DNA from: Pedobacter changchengzhani
GTDB taxonomy: Bacteria > Bacteroidota > Bacteroidia > Sphingobacteriales > Sphingobacteriaceae
NCBI RefSeq assembly: GCF_004354365.1
Contig: NZ_SJCY01000002.1
Span: 248,001 to 312,000, forward strand
Length of the DNA stretch: 64,000 bases
Reading direction: 5' to 3'
The position numbers were made by a program, and so were the translations under genes. The notes beneath the pieces are model-generated. The model worked only from the letters and a program-made list of their open reading frames with translations. It was not told the origin of the DNA and made no database searches. Shown here in pieces: positions 43,920 to 52,873 of the stretch (the stretch's first letter is position 1; every line of letters begins with the position of its first letter).

Positions 43920-46505
43920 TTAAGCTAAATTCCTACCAGCGTTCACAATTCCAAAAACGGTACGCACAGCTAATTTCTCTAAAGATTGGCGCTCCTTTTC
44001 TTCGTGATTATGTTGTAATTTCTCCAGTGCAAAATGCTGAATTAGCACCAATGGTAATATAATTTTCTCTCTTGTTGCTATTGATTTTTTATCCACCGGG
44101 TAATTAGCCATTAATGTTTCTTGACCCGACAATTTCAAAAGCATCTCTTTAGTAAGCTCAAACTCGTTGTAAAGTTGTTGCCAAAAAGCGCCAAATTCTT
44201 TATCCTCAGCCATGTAAGCCGTAATACTGAAATCAGATTTGCTCATGCTCATCATACAGTTATCCACAATTGTTTTAAGGTAATCAGATTCTGAATACAC
44301 TTTTACAACTTTATCCCAATTACCCGCTTTTTCTTGGTTTTTTAACGAGGTACCCATACCATAATAACCAGGTATGTTTTGCTTTAATTGGCTCCACGAG
44401 GTAACAAAACTTATAGCACGTAAATCTTCTAACTTTAATTTGCCATCGCCATTCCTTTTTACAGGCCTACTGCTAATATTTATTTTAGATAGTAATTTTA
44501 GCGGTGATAATTTCTCCAAGTAAGGCACAAATAATTCATGTTCTCTCAACTCTAAAAACGCTTGATAGCTATCGTCAGCCATTGCATCTAAAATGGCTTT
44601 GTTATCGTCGTCTAATAAAACGTTGTGCAACTCTTTAATGCCTGATGAAATACCTGCATTGATTAATTGCTCAATATTAAACTCTGCACTTTCTATCGAT
44701 CCATATTGCGAACTGATGGTTTGCCCCTGTACCGTTAACTGCATATTTTTATTTGCAATTTCTTTACCCATTGAAGCATAAAAGCGGTGTGTTTTACCTC
44801 CACCACGAGCAGGCGGACCACCACGGCCATCAAAAAATGCAAGTTGAATGTTGTGTTTTTTAGACACCGCTGTAAGTTCCGTTTTACCGTTAAAAATAGA
44901 CCAATTCGCCATTAAATAACCACCATCTTTTGTACTGTCAGAATAGCCGAGCATGATATCTTGTTTGTTACCACGATTTTTTAAATGCGCCTTGTAGAAA
45001 GGATTATTGTACAAAATATCCATAATTTTACCCGCTTCTTTTAAATCGTTAACGGTTTCAAAAAGAGGGACAAAATCTATTGTAAGCGTATCTTTGCTCC
45101 ATCCGTTCCATAAAAATAGCTCCATTAGTTGTAAAATGTCACTCGCCTGTTGGCAATTGCTTATAATAAATCGATGGCACGCTTTTTCTCCATTACGTTT
45201 TTGGATATCCTTAATTTCTTTTATAACGTTAATCGTATCATTGGTTAAATCATCTGCTTTGGTTGGATAAACAATTGTAGCCTCTTTAAAAGAAATGATA
45301 GCTAATTTTTCCTTTTCGCTTAATTCATCATAATTTACAGGATACAGAGAAGAAATGGGTTTGTTTTGGCGACAATACTCGTGCGCGTTTCTTAAAATAC
45401 GGCTATCTTGTCTAATATCTAACGAAGCAAAATAATTTCCATAGAGATCAACCTTTCTAATTAAATCGTTTACCAAATCAACAAACAACCCTTCATGTTC
45501 CTTAAGCAGGGTTTCCTTAATTTCATTCAAATTTGTTTTTAAAAGTTCAGAAATATCTTCAACTTCCAAATTTTGATCGAAAGCATTTTTATACAACACA
45601 TCTTGCAGAATCGAAATATTTTCTTCTACTCCTCTAAAAGTAATGCGGCGTTTTAACACTCTAAAATCGCGGTAGTAGCAACGGAAAAGAATTTCTCTTA
45701 ACATTTTAGAAACGGCGAGCGTAGTTTCTACATGCACATTTGGATTTCCATCCCGATCGCCTCCTGGCCAAAAACCTAATTCTAATATCTTTTTAGATTC
45801 AAGATTGTATTCATCCAGATCGCGGTCTAACTCTTCTTGAATATTTGCCGCAGCAAAATAGAATACGTTTTCTAAAAACCAAGCTAAGTTTAAAGCTTCA
45901 TCAACAGGTGTTGGCGATTTTTTATTAAAAAATGGTGTTTTACCGAGTTGTTGCAACAAAGAATTGATGATTGTGATGTCGTTTTCTTTGATTGCTTTCG
46001 TTAAATCGGTTATAATAGCCAATACACTACCCGGATAAAATTGAGTTGGGTGAGCGGTTAAAACCAATCGCAACGAAAGTTCTTCAATTAGTTTTTCAAC
46101 TTTAGCTAAAGCGGGCTTATTATCGGCACTGTTTTTTAAAACAGATGATAAAGTGGCTTGTTCATCTGTGGTATTTAATTTATTGAAAGATGCATCTTCA
46201 ACAGCATCGAAAAGTACCACTTGGCGCTCTATATATTGGATAAAGCGGAAAAGTAAATCAATAATATCATTAGGTTGATCGTAGCTGGTATATTTAGCAA
46301 AAAACTCCTCGATAATTTGTGCGGGTTTTTTGTGCTGTTTTATACCTTCTTCGCAACTTTTAAAAAATAAAGGCAACAATGTTCCCGTATCTTTTATTTT
46401 ATAAAATGGAAGCGTTAAAAACAGACTGTTAAAGAGTTCAAAACGAGAGATGACTTCGTTATTAAAAATTGCTTCTCTTTGTGTGGTTAATCTTAATTTA
46501 GGCAT
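43920..46505 (-). CDS. ppc: Phosphoenolpyruvate carboxylase
   Basis: The 861-residue protein has the catalytic His152 in VLTAHPTQFYPGS, GYSDSTKDGGYLMANW, and the active-site loop FFDGRGGPPARGGGKTHRF. These identify a bacterial-type PEP carboxylase that fixes bicarbonate on PEP to make oxaloacetate. The length fits the family. The C-terminus ends VNAGRNLA rather than in the usual NTG, and the HPTQ motif extends FYPGS, both seen in the Bacteroidota subgroup. It has no operon partner; an inverted-repeat element follows its stop. Confidence 0.95.
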   Translation of the reverse strand: MPKLRLTTQREAIFNNEVISRFELFNSLFLTLPFYKIKDTGTLLPLFFKSCEEGIKQHKKPAQIIEEFFAKYTSYDQPNDIIDLLFRFIQYIERQVVLFDAVEDASFNKLNTTDEQATLSSVLKNSADNKPALAKVEKLIEELSLRLVLTAHPTQFYPGSVLAIITDLTKAIKENDITIINSLLQQLGKTPFFNKKSPTPVDEALNLAWFLENVFYFAAANIQEELDRDLDEYNLESKKILELGFWPGGDRDGNPNVHVETTLAVSKMLREILFRCYYRDFRVLKRRITFRGVEENISILQDVLYKNAFDQNLEVEDISELLKTNLNEIKETLLKEHEGLFVDLVNDLIRKVDLYGNYFASLDIRQDSRILRNAHEYCRQNKPISSLYPVNYDELSEKEKLAIISFKEATIVYPTKADDLTNDTINVIKEIKDIQKRNGEKACHRFIISNCQQASDILQLMELFLWNGWSKDTLTIDFVPLFETVNDLKEAGKIMDILYNNPFYKAHLKNRGNKQDIMLGYSDSTKDGGYLMANWSIFNGKTELTAVSKKHNIQLAFFDGRGGPPARGGGKTHRFYASMGKEIANKNMQLTVQGQTISSQYGSIESAEFNIEQLINAGISSGIKELHNVLLDDDNKAILDAMADDSYQAFLELREHELFVPYLEKLSPLKLLSKINISSRPVKRNGDGKLKLEDLRAISFVTSWSQLKQNIPGYYGMGTSLKNQEKAGNWDKVVKVYSESDYLKTIVDNCMMSMSKSDFSITAYMAEDKEFGAFWQQLYNEFELTKEMLLKLSGQETLMANYPVDKKSIATREKIILPLVLIQHFALEKLQHNHEEKERQSLEKLAVRTVFGIVNAGRNLA

Positions 46506-46691
46506 AGCTTTGACAAAATATTTTGTATGGTAATACTACAAAAAATGCACAAACTATAAAAATTATAAGAGATTGAATTTGGGAAAATGCTGAAAAAAAA
46601 TTAATTTTAAAATCTTATTTGGTTATTGTATTGCTATATAAGAACAAGTGCAATGTTTAAGGGCGTTGCATAGATTGTTAATTTTTTGGGC

Positions 46692-46727
46692 AAAAACAGC
46701 CGCCGTACATTTATACGTCGGCTGTTT
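46692..46727 (-). terminator. Terminator of the drug-exporter operon
   Basis: AAACAGCCGCCGTA (46694-46707) pairs with TACGTCGGCTGTTT (46714-46727), with one internal mismatch and a 6-base loop. On the minus strand the stem ends in TTTTTG. It lies about 40 bases beyond the EmrB-like stop codon. Confidence 0.75.
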
Positions 46728-46765
46728 GTATTTTTTACTCATTTTTAGCCATTTTATTGCCAAAT

Positions 46766-48313
46766 TTAATGCGCATCTACCGGAATGTTTGCATTTTTCT
46801 TAAACTTTTGCAAATAAAGTAATGGAATTGAAAACAGCATAATCAATCCAGCGACCCAATATGCGTCGTCATAAGTGAGTAACATAGTTTGTCTCATCAC
46901 AATACCTTCCATCGCTTTTAAAGCCATCATTTTCGCATCTATAAATGTTTGCCCTTTAGCCATAAATCCCTTTGTAATAATGGCCAATCGCTCTGTAAAA
47001 GCTGGGTTATATTCATTAATGTTAACCAACAAATTACTCCTGTGGAAACCTGCACGAATGTGGATTAAAGTGGTTAAAGCTGCAATACCAAAAGAACCCC
47101 CTAATTGGCGCATCATATTATTTAAACCCGATCCTTGGCCAATTTCTGCACCTTTTAAATCTTGTATTGCCAACGTAATTAGTGGCACAAATAAAAGTGC
47201 CATACCAATACCTCTTATTACCAATGGGAGGAAAAAATCTCCAGTTCCAGATTCTAGCGTAGAATTACTCAACATCCAACAGAATACAAAGAACAAAAAC
47301 ATACCAACCGTGGCCATTAACTGAGCAGGCACACCTTTTTTAAGCATAATACCTATAAACGGCATCATGATAATGGTACATAATCCGCCAGGAAATAACA
47401 ATTCTCCTGTTTGCAAAGCAGAGAAGCCTAACAAGTTTTGGCAAAAAACCGGAAATATGAATACCGAACCGTACAAGCCGAACCCTAAAATAAATGAGGT
47501 AAACATCCCTATAGAGAAACTTTTATGCCTCATAATTTTAAAATTCACAATTGGGTGGTCGGTGCTCATTTCCCGCCATATAAAGAGTAAAAGACCAATT
47601 ACCGATGCAACTGCAAGTGCAGTGATGTAAGGTGTAGCGAACCAATCTTCGCTTTCGCCTTTCTCTAGTAATGTTTGCAAACTACCTACTGCAATGGCAA
47701 GTAAACCAATTCCATACCAATCTATCGGTTGCCCTTTGCCAGTTTTAGGCGTGACTCGGACAAAGGTGTACGTACAATATGCTGCGAGAATACCGACGGG
47801 AATATTTACATAAAAAATCCACGGCCACGAGCTTACATCCAAAATATAGCCACCAATAGTTGGGCCAATTGTTGGGCCAACTACGGCTCCTAAACCAAAT
47901 AAAGCAGTTGCAATACCAACATCCTCACGTGGCCACGTCTCAATTAAAATGGCTTGTGCAGTGGCTATTAAACCACCACCGGCCAATCCTTGCAAAATCC
48001 TAAATAAAATAAGTTCGTTTAACGAAGTTGCGTTACCACATAAAAAAGAAACAAAGGTGAAAACGATTATAGAGGTAAGGAAATAGTTTTTCCGGCCAAA
48101 TCGGTTACCCAACCAGCCAGACATAGGTAATATAATAACATTTGCCACTGCATAACCTGTAGAAAGCCAAGCTACATCCTCTAAAGTTGCGCCTAAATTT
48201 CCTTGTATTTGTGGTATTGCTACGTTTACGATGGTGGTATCAATCAACTCCAATAAGGATGCTGTAATCACCGTAAAAGTTATAATCCACTTTTTTAAAC
48301 CTACTTCGGGCAT
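46766..48313 (-). CDS. EmrB/QacA-type MFS drug exporter (DHA2, 14 TM)
   Basis: I start at the ATG at 48313 (515 residues, MPEVGLKKWIITFTVITASLL), 10 bases after the adaptor stop; the frame extends 13 codons further into that gene. The DHA2 signatures are LLELIDTTIVNVAIPQIQGNLG, GWLGNRFGRKNYFLTS (motif A), RILQGLAGGGLIATAQAIL (motif B) and LFGLGAVVGPTIGPTIGGYI (motif C). About 14 hydrophobic segments are present. It pumps hydrophobic compounds by proton antiport and joins a periplasmic adaptor and a TolC-like channel encoded just upstream. Confidence 0.93.
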   Translation of the reverse strand: MPEVGLKKWIITFTVITASLLELIDTTIVNVAIPQIQGNLGATLEDVAWLSTGYAVANVIILPMSGWLGNRFGRKNYFLTSIIVFTFVSFLCGNATSLNELILFRILQGLAGGGLIATAQAILIETWPREDVGIATALFGLGAVVGPTIGPTIGGYILDVSSWPWIFYVNIPVGILAAYCTYTFVRVTPKTGKGQPIDWYGIGLLAIAVGSLQTLLEKGESEDWFATPYITALAVASVIGLLLFIWREMSTDHPIVNFKIMRHKSFSIGMFTSFILGFGLYGSVFIFPVFCQNLLGFSALQTGELLFPGGLCTIIMMPFIGIMLKKGVPAQLMATVGMFLFFVFCWMLSNSTLESGTGDFFLPLVIRGIGMALLFVPLITLAIQDLKGAEIGQGSGLNNMMRQLGGSFGIAALTTLIHIRAGFHRSNLLVNINEYNPAFTERLAIITKGFMAKGQTFIDAKMMALKAMEGIVMRQTMLLTYDDAYWVAGLIMLFSIPLLYLQKFKKNANIPVDAH

Positions 48314-48323
48314 TTTTAATTTC

Positions 48324-49361
48324 TTAATTGATAGAAACTGAAGCCTTAACACTCATTCCTGGGCGTAATTTGGCTAACAATTCTTTAGATGGATGAATTT
48401 TTATTTTTACTGGGATACGTTGCACCACTTTTACAAAATTGCCGGTAGCATTATCGGGTGGCAATAAAGAACCTTTTGCTCCAGTAATGGGAGAAAAATT
48501 ATAAACTTCTCCTTCAATTTTCTCATTAGGATAAGCATCTACCTCAACTTCTACTTTCGAGCCTTTCTTTATTTTCTCTAATTGGGTTTCTTTAAAGTTG
48601 GCTGTAACGTAAATGCTTCCATCATTAACAACCGAAAATAACGATTGCCCTGCTTGTATCAACTGGCCTTTTTGAACGTTCTTTTTGGATACGATACCCG
48701 ATGCCGGTGCTTTTATTTCCGTGTAAGACAGTTGCAGTTTAGCATAATCAATATCGCTTTGGCGTTGATTAATTACGCTATTACTTACTGCTAATTGCGA
48801 CTGCGATGCCCCAACCTGCTTTACCGTTGCCGTGTATTGATCTTGAGCAGCTTGGTATGCCGCCTGTGCCGATTCCTTTGCAGCTTTAGCCTGATCAAAT
48901 GCCTGCTTTGTAATAGAACCATCTTTTACCAAGTTTGCAAACCGTGCATAATCTTTTTGAGTTAAGTTTAATTTTACTCTAGCCGCTTCTACATTTGCTT
49001 TTGCAGTGCTTGTATTTGCTTGGGTAGCAATTATTTGCGATTGTACCACGCCTACGCCTGCACTTGCACCTTTTTGGCCAGATTGTGCTTGCTCTAATTT
49101 AACCTTAAAATCGCTATCATCAAGCTTAACCAACACTTGCCCTTCGGCAACGTGCGTATTTTCTTCGAAATTTATAGATGCTACATAACCGCCAACACGC
49201 GCCACAACCGGACTTATATCACCGTCAATTTGTGCATCATCCGTATCAACGTGCTTACTATAGTAGCTCCATTCTTTGATACCAAAAACGATACCTATTA
49301 AAAGTAGCACACATAAAATTATAGGCACTACAATATTCTTTTTCTTCTTTTCAGTTGTCAT
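48324..49361 (-). CDS. EmrA/HlyD-type membrane-fusion adaptor
   Basis: The 345-residue protein has one N-terminal TM helix (residues about 10-30, VVPIILCVLLLIGIVFG) and the HlyD biotinyl-lipoyl half DDAQIDGDISPVVARVGGYVASINFEENTHVAEGQVLVKLD (described as a span, residues about 40-80). An alanine/glutamine-rich alpha-hairpin follows (residues about 95-200) and then the second lipoyl half LSYTEIKAPASGIVSKKNVQKG. A beta-barrel region contains VTANFKETQLEKIKKGSKVEVEVD. It connects the inner-membrane pump to the TolC-like channel. The gene is 8 bases after the channel gene. Confidence 0.93.
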   Translation of the reverse strand: MTTEKKKKNIVVPIILCVLLLIGIVFGIKEWSYYSKHVDTDDAQIDGDISPVVARVGGYVASINFEENTHVAEGQVLVKLDDSDFKVKLEQAQSGQKGASAGVGVVQSQIIATQANTSTAKANVEAARVKLNLTQKDYARFANLVKDGSITKQAFDQAKAAKESAQAAYQAAQDQYTATVKQVGASQSQLAVSNSVINQRQSDIDYAKLQLSYTEIKAPASGIVSKKNVQKGQLIQAGQSLFSVVNDGSIYVTANFKETQLEKIKKGSKVEVEVDAYPNEKIEGEVYNFSPITGAKGSLLPPDNATGNFVKVVQRIPVKIKIHPSKELLAKLRPGMSVKASVSIN

Positions 49362-49369
49362 TGTTATAT

Positions 49370-50689
49370 TTATTGGATTATTTTACCTGTCGATTTTAAT
49401 AAAGTGAAGTATGCTAAACCAGCATCTGCCTTTGATATTTCTAAATTTATTTTTGCTTGATAGAGTAGGGTTTCTGCGTCGATCCTATCGGTAACAGAGG
49501 CTACATTATTTTTATATTTTGAAGCCAATAACTTATCATTTTCCGTAGCCTGATCAATCGATGTTTCTAAAACTTTTATTTTACTTAGCGCTACTTGATA
49601 ATTTTGATAATTCCTGTTGATGTCTGTTTTAACCTGATCGGTAAGGATATCTTTTTGAATACTGATGGAATTTTGTTGCACCTTAGCTTCACTAATTTTG
49701 TTCTTATTCGTCCAAAGGCTACCAATATTCCATGATACTGTTGCACCAATAGTAACTGGCAATAAATAAGAATTGCTAGGTGGGGTAAAACTTCCACTTG
49801 GGTTAATGTAATACAAATTTGCACCCACACCAACTGTTGGTAAAGTATTGGCTTTTATAGATTTAAGGTCGAAATCGGCCACTTTATTTTGCACATCCAA
49901 TTGCTTAAGCTCTTGGCGGTTTGCCATAGCCAAATCGATGTAATTATAAAGCGTACCAACCGTTTTCAAATTCACATCCGGATCTGAAATATTCAACACG
50001 GTTGCATCGGGTAAACCCAATAAAATATCTAAGTTATAGTTGATGATTTTGATGTTGCTTTCAATTTCTAACTCAGTTAAAGAAACATTTGCCTGCTGTA
50101 ATTGAAAACGCAACACATCATTTTTAGTTACAATGCCTTGCTCAAAAAAGCGTTGTGCTTGTTTAATCTGCGCCATAATTGACTCTTGATTTTGCGCAAC
50201 AACTTTTTTACTCTGCATCATTTTGTACAAAGAATAGTAGGTACTAATAATGGCGTATGTTATTTCTTCTTTACTTTTATCTGCATCTAAACGCGCCACA
50301 TCAGCAAGCAATTTTGTAGATTCTTTAGCATACTTTAACTTTCCGCCTCCGTAAACCAATTCTTGAACGGATGCAGTACCAACAAATGCATCAGCTCTGC
50401 GTGGTAAATTAATAGTACTGCTGCTATTGCCCAAACTAAATGTATTGGTGGGTATTTCGGCATGGTTGTACATAAAACTTGCATTCGCCTTTGGCAATAC
50501 ATTATCGTTTACCACTTCGAGCTTTGCTAAAGCCACATCAATTTTGTTTTGCGATAGTTTTAAGTTTTTACTGTTTGCTATTCCAAGTTCTATCGCTTGG
50601 TTAATGGTTAAATCCTTGTTGCTTTGTGCCATCAAAACACTTGGAAGGATTAAAACCAAAAGCACTAATTTTATTAATCTGGAGATCAT
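49370..50689 (-). CDS. TolC-family outer-membrane efflux channel
   Basis: The 439-residue protein has a signal peptide (LPSVLMAQ) and two OEP repeats. The first begins LTINQAIELGIANSKNLKLSQNKIDVA and the second LAMANRQELKQLDVQNKVADFDLKS, each with long coiled-coil helices. The end (LASKYKNNVASVTDRIDAETLLYQAKINLEISKADAGLAYFTLLKSTG) is typical of the family. It provides the outer-membrane exit for the EmrAB-like pump. Its ATG overlaps the tetR stop by 4 bases (ATGA), showing translational coupling. Confidence 0.93.
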   Translation of the reverse strand: MISRLIKLVLLVLILPSVLMAQSNKDLTINQAIELGIANSKNLKLSQNKIDVALAKLEVVNDNVLPKANASFMYNHAEIPTNTFSLGNSSSTINLPRRADAFVGTASVQELVYGGGKLKYAKESTKLLADVARLDADKSKEEITYAIISTYYSLYKMMQSKKVVAQNQESIMAQIKQAQRFFEQGIVTKNDVLRFQLQQANVSLTELEIESNIKIINYNLDILLGLPDATVLNISDPDVNLKTVGTLYNYIDLAMANRQELKQLDVQNKVADFDLKSIKANTLPTVGVGANLYYINPSGSFTPPSNSYLLPVTIGATVSWNIGSLWTNKNKISEAKVQQNSISIQKDILTDQVKTDINRNYQNYQVALSKIKVLETSIDQATENDKLLASKYKNNVASVTDRIDAETLLYQAKINLEISKADAGLAYFTLLKSTGKIIQ

Positions 50690-51306
50690 TTTTTAGTTGT
50701 TAAATAAACGGTTGTAAGGTCTTTTAGGTAGGTGATTGTTCGTTCCCTAATTATTTTTTTATCTTTTGGATTGTCCAAATCCATGTTTGAAGTATTCATA
50801 ATTTTATTCGGCGCACTAACCACGTTTGTTATCGTGCCCATTATTGTACCAATTAGCATTCTAACATCTACTTTGTTAAAACTACCATCATCAATACCGC
50901 CAGAAATTATATTTTCGATCATTTGCATATTGTGCCCCATTGCATCTTTAATCTTATCGTAAATTTGTGGCCTTTGTGATAAAGAAAGCTCTCTATGCAT
51001 CATTTTATGAAAAGAAGGATTATTAAAAATTCTTGTTGCATAACCCTCAATAACTAAATGTAATTTTTCCAAGCATGTGATCTTATCCTCATTTATTATT
51101 TTCAAGTGCGCACTAAAGTTTTCGATACGTTCGTTCATAATTTCGATAAATACACCTTCTTTCGAACCGAAATAATAATTAATCATAGCCATATTTGCGC
51201 CAGACTCCTTTGCGATTTGGCGTGTAGATGTACCCTCATAACCCATTTCACAAAAAAGCTTATTAGCAGCCTCAAGTATCGCTAGCTTTTTATCTATCTT
51301 TTCCAT
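50686..51306 (-). CDS. TetR/AcrR-family repressor of the efflux operon
   Basis: The 206-residue protein starts with a TetR helix-turn-helix (ILEAANKLFCEMGYEGTSTRQIAKESGANMAMINYYFGSKEGVFIEI, spanning residues about 9-55). A helical ligand-binding domain follows, in which HKMMHRELSLSQRP is typical of the CecR/AcrR group. It is the first gene of the operon and overlaps the channel gene by 4 bases. A perfect inverted repeat 24 bases upstream of its start is the probable operator, so it should repress its own operon and release it when a toxic compound binds. Confidence 0.92.
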   Translation of the reverse strand: MEKIDKKLAILEAANKLFCEMGYEGTSTRQIAKESGANMAMINYYFGSKEGVFIEIMNERIENFSAHLKIINEDKITCLEKLHLVIEGYATRIFNNPSFHKMMHRELSLSQRPQIYDKIKDAMGHNMQMIENIISGGIDDGSFNKVDVRMLIGTIMGTITNVVSAPNKIMNTSNMDLDNPKDKKIIRERTITYLKDLTTVYLTTKK

Positions 51307-51329
51307 TTCAAATAATTTATGGCGTAAAA

Positions 51330-51349
51330 TTAATCAATCGTTTGATTAA
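51330..51349. promoter_or_regulatory. Candidate TetR operator
   Basis: TTAATCAA-TCGT-TTGATTAA is a perfect 8-bp inverted repeat with a 4-base spacer. Its size and position, 24-43 bases upstream of the tetR start, fit autoregulation by the encoded repressor. Confidence 0.7.
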
Positions 51350-51510
51350 CTTCCAAATTTTTAGATATATCTTTTACAATTGGCTGATAAAAAATTTAAT
51401 TAATTGTTGGTGTGATAGCTGTAAACACTAATTGCTACGACTATAAACCGTTTTGAAAATTGTGCTTTACCCCATGAATATGGAATTATATAGCACAACT
51501 GGAGATATTA

Positions 51511-51561
51511 ATTTAAAAGAAGTTAACAACAGATAGGTTTAATTTTATCTGTGGTTAACTT
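51511..51561 (-). terminator. Terminator hairpin of the SPFH module
   Basis: AAGTTAACAACAGAT (51520-51534) pairs with ATCTGTGGTTAACTT (51547-51561) with one mismatch and a 12-base loop. On the minus strand it is followed by CTTTTAAATTAA. It lies about 50 bases beyond the stop of the small two-TM gene. Confidence 0.65.
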
Positions 51562-51613
51562 TTATCCTTTATAAAAATTTGTTAGTTTATTGGTGTGGTG
51601 CAAGATCTCAATA

Positions 51614-51853
51614 TTAAAGCTTTGGTTTTGCACGGCCTTCTCCGCTCATATCGTAACCTTTTTCTTCGTTATTAAAAAAGAAAAAGTAGGCAATAATTAA
51701 CACAGTTAAGCTTACGCCAACAATTAATAAGGTATAAATACTTCGGAATAAATCAGCTCTGTTTAGTAAAGTGATGCCCCAAATATGCAGTACAAGTAAA
51801 GTTGCTCCGGCTAATAAAAGTAAAATGATCAGTATGCCTAGTAATTTTTTCAT
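51614..51853 (-). CDS. Small two-TM membrane protein of the SPFH module
   Basis: The 79-residue protein has two hydrophobic helices (about residues 3-30, LLGILIILLLLAGATLLVL, and 40-61, SIYTLLIVGVSLTVLIIAYF) joined by a short loop with NRADLFRS. A charged tail follows (FNNEEKGYDMSGEGRAKPKL). I recognise no named family. It starts 10 bases after the SPFH gene stop and is the last gene of the unit, so it is probably translated with that protein and may anchor it to the membrane. Confidence 0.8.
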   Translation of the reverse strand: MKKLLGILIILLLLAGATLLVLHIWGITLLNRADLFRSIYTLLIVGVSLTVLIIAYFFFFNNEEKGYDMSGEGRAKPKL

Positions 51854-51863
51854 GTTTATAGGA

Positions 51864-52868
51864 TTATAGTTTTTCTAGCCAGCCTTTTTTCTTTTCATCA
51901 AATTCTGCTTGGGTAATAATATCTTCATTCAATAAAAGTTTTAGCTTTTGTAGTTGAACAACAGGATCGGTATTTGGATCGTTATTAATAATCTGCACTT
52001 TTTGGTCATTAAAAGTTTTCCCCAATTCCATACCAACACCCAACTGTAAGCCAGCTCCCGCAAGTCCGCCTTCGTTTCTAGCTGCATCTCTTAAAGCTTT
52101 TAATTTTTCCAATTCAACATAATTTAAGCCACCTTCTTTTGCTGCTAAAGCATCAGCAGTAATATCGGCAATTTTATTTATGCGTTCTTTCGTATCGGCA
52201 TCGAAAATGGTTCCGTTAAGTTTAAAATCGGTAAGTTCGAACCCTAAATTTTGCAATTCTACATTTAGCTGTTCCTTCAAACCCATTGATAAAGTTCCAA
52301 GTTGCGAATCTATAGTTTGGTAAGATATAGATGAAGTTGCTAAATAGGTTGACATCGTTTGTGGAAACCTATTCTGTATTACTTGTTTCGCCTCGGCTGT
52401 TGTGTAAAAATCTTTAGCGCCTACAATTTCTTGAAATAAATGTGTGGCAGATGAAATTTTGAATGAGAAATTTCCATTTGCGCCAAGCTCTACCGGGAAT
52501 TTATAAATGGGATCGACATACTTAATTGCCTGAGAGGTACCCCAATTTTGATTGACACTTTCTGCTGTTCGGTAGAAATAAATCTTTAATTTATGCTCAC
52601 TTTCAAACGCAGTACGCAATTTTGTTAAGGTAGTTATGAAAGAATGGTTATCGGTTTCGAGGTTATAAATTCCTGGCGTATCGATTACATCGCTAACTTT
52701 TCCTTCGTATAAAATGATGGCGCCTTGTCCTGGTGCAACAATGAGTTTACTTGCATTTTTTATCTCATCATTATCTGATCGGAACTTATAAACCAGTAAG
52801 TCAGCGCTTTGATCTTTCCATTCAATTACCTGAGAAAGCTGATTTTTAAAAAAGTTAATGATGCCCAT
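51864..52868 (-). CDS. SPFH/band-7-like protein with C-terminal SHOCT-like domain
   Basis: The 334-residue protein starts MGIINFFKNQLSQVIEWKD and has the virion-core/YdjI-type SPFH layout: LIVAPGQGAIILYEGKVSDVIDTPGIYNLETDN, then NGNFSFKISSATHLFQEIVG and LGFELTDFKLNGTIFDADTKERINKIADI. A glycine/alanine-rich section follows (ARNEGGLAGAGLQLGVGMELG). The last 35 residues (PVVQLQKLKLLLNEDIITQAEFDEKKKGWLEKL, described as a span) are a SHOCT-type oligomerisation tail. Related YdjI of Bacillus works with membrane proteins and PspA in envelope stress. No zinc ribbon or TM is seen in this protein itself. It begins 5 bases after the zinc-ribbon gene stop. Confidence 0.88.
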   Translation of the reverse strand: MGIINFFKNQLSQVIEWKDQSADLLVYKFRSDNDEIKNASKLIVAPGQGAIILYEGKVSDVIDTPGIYNLETDNHSFITTLTKLRTAFESEHKLKIYFYRTAESVNQNWGTSQAIKYVDPIYKFPVELGANGNFSFKISSATHLFQEIVGAKDFYTTAEAKQVIQNRFPQTMSTYLATSSISYQTIDSQLGTLSMGLKEQLNVELQNLGFELTDFKLNGTIFDADTKERINKIADITADALAAKEGGLNYVELEKLKALRDAARNEGGLAGAGLQLGVGMELGKTFNDQKVQIINNDPNTDPVVQLQKLKLLLNEDIITQAEFDEKKKGWLEKL

Positions 52869-52873
52869 ATCTT

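Larger units (their letters stand above)
51307..51613. other. Spacer between tetR and the SPFH module
   Basis: This 307-base spacer holds the tetR operator at 51330-51349 and the terminator hairpin at 51520-51561. The bases between show no further gene. Confidence 0.5.

Noticed and set aside
46875..47324. 149-codon plus-strand frame opposite the EmrB-like gene
   Set aside because: It is antisense to a well-supported transporter and has no recognisable motif or start signal.
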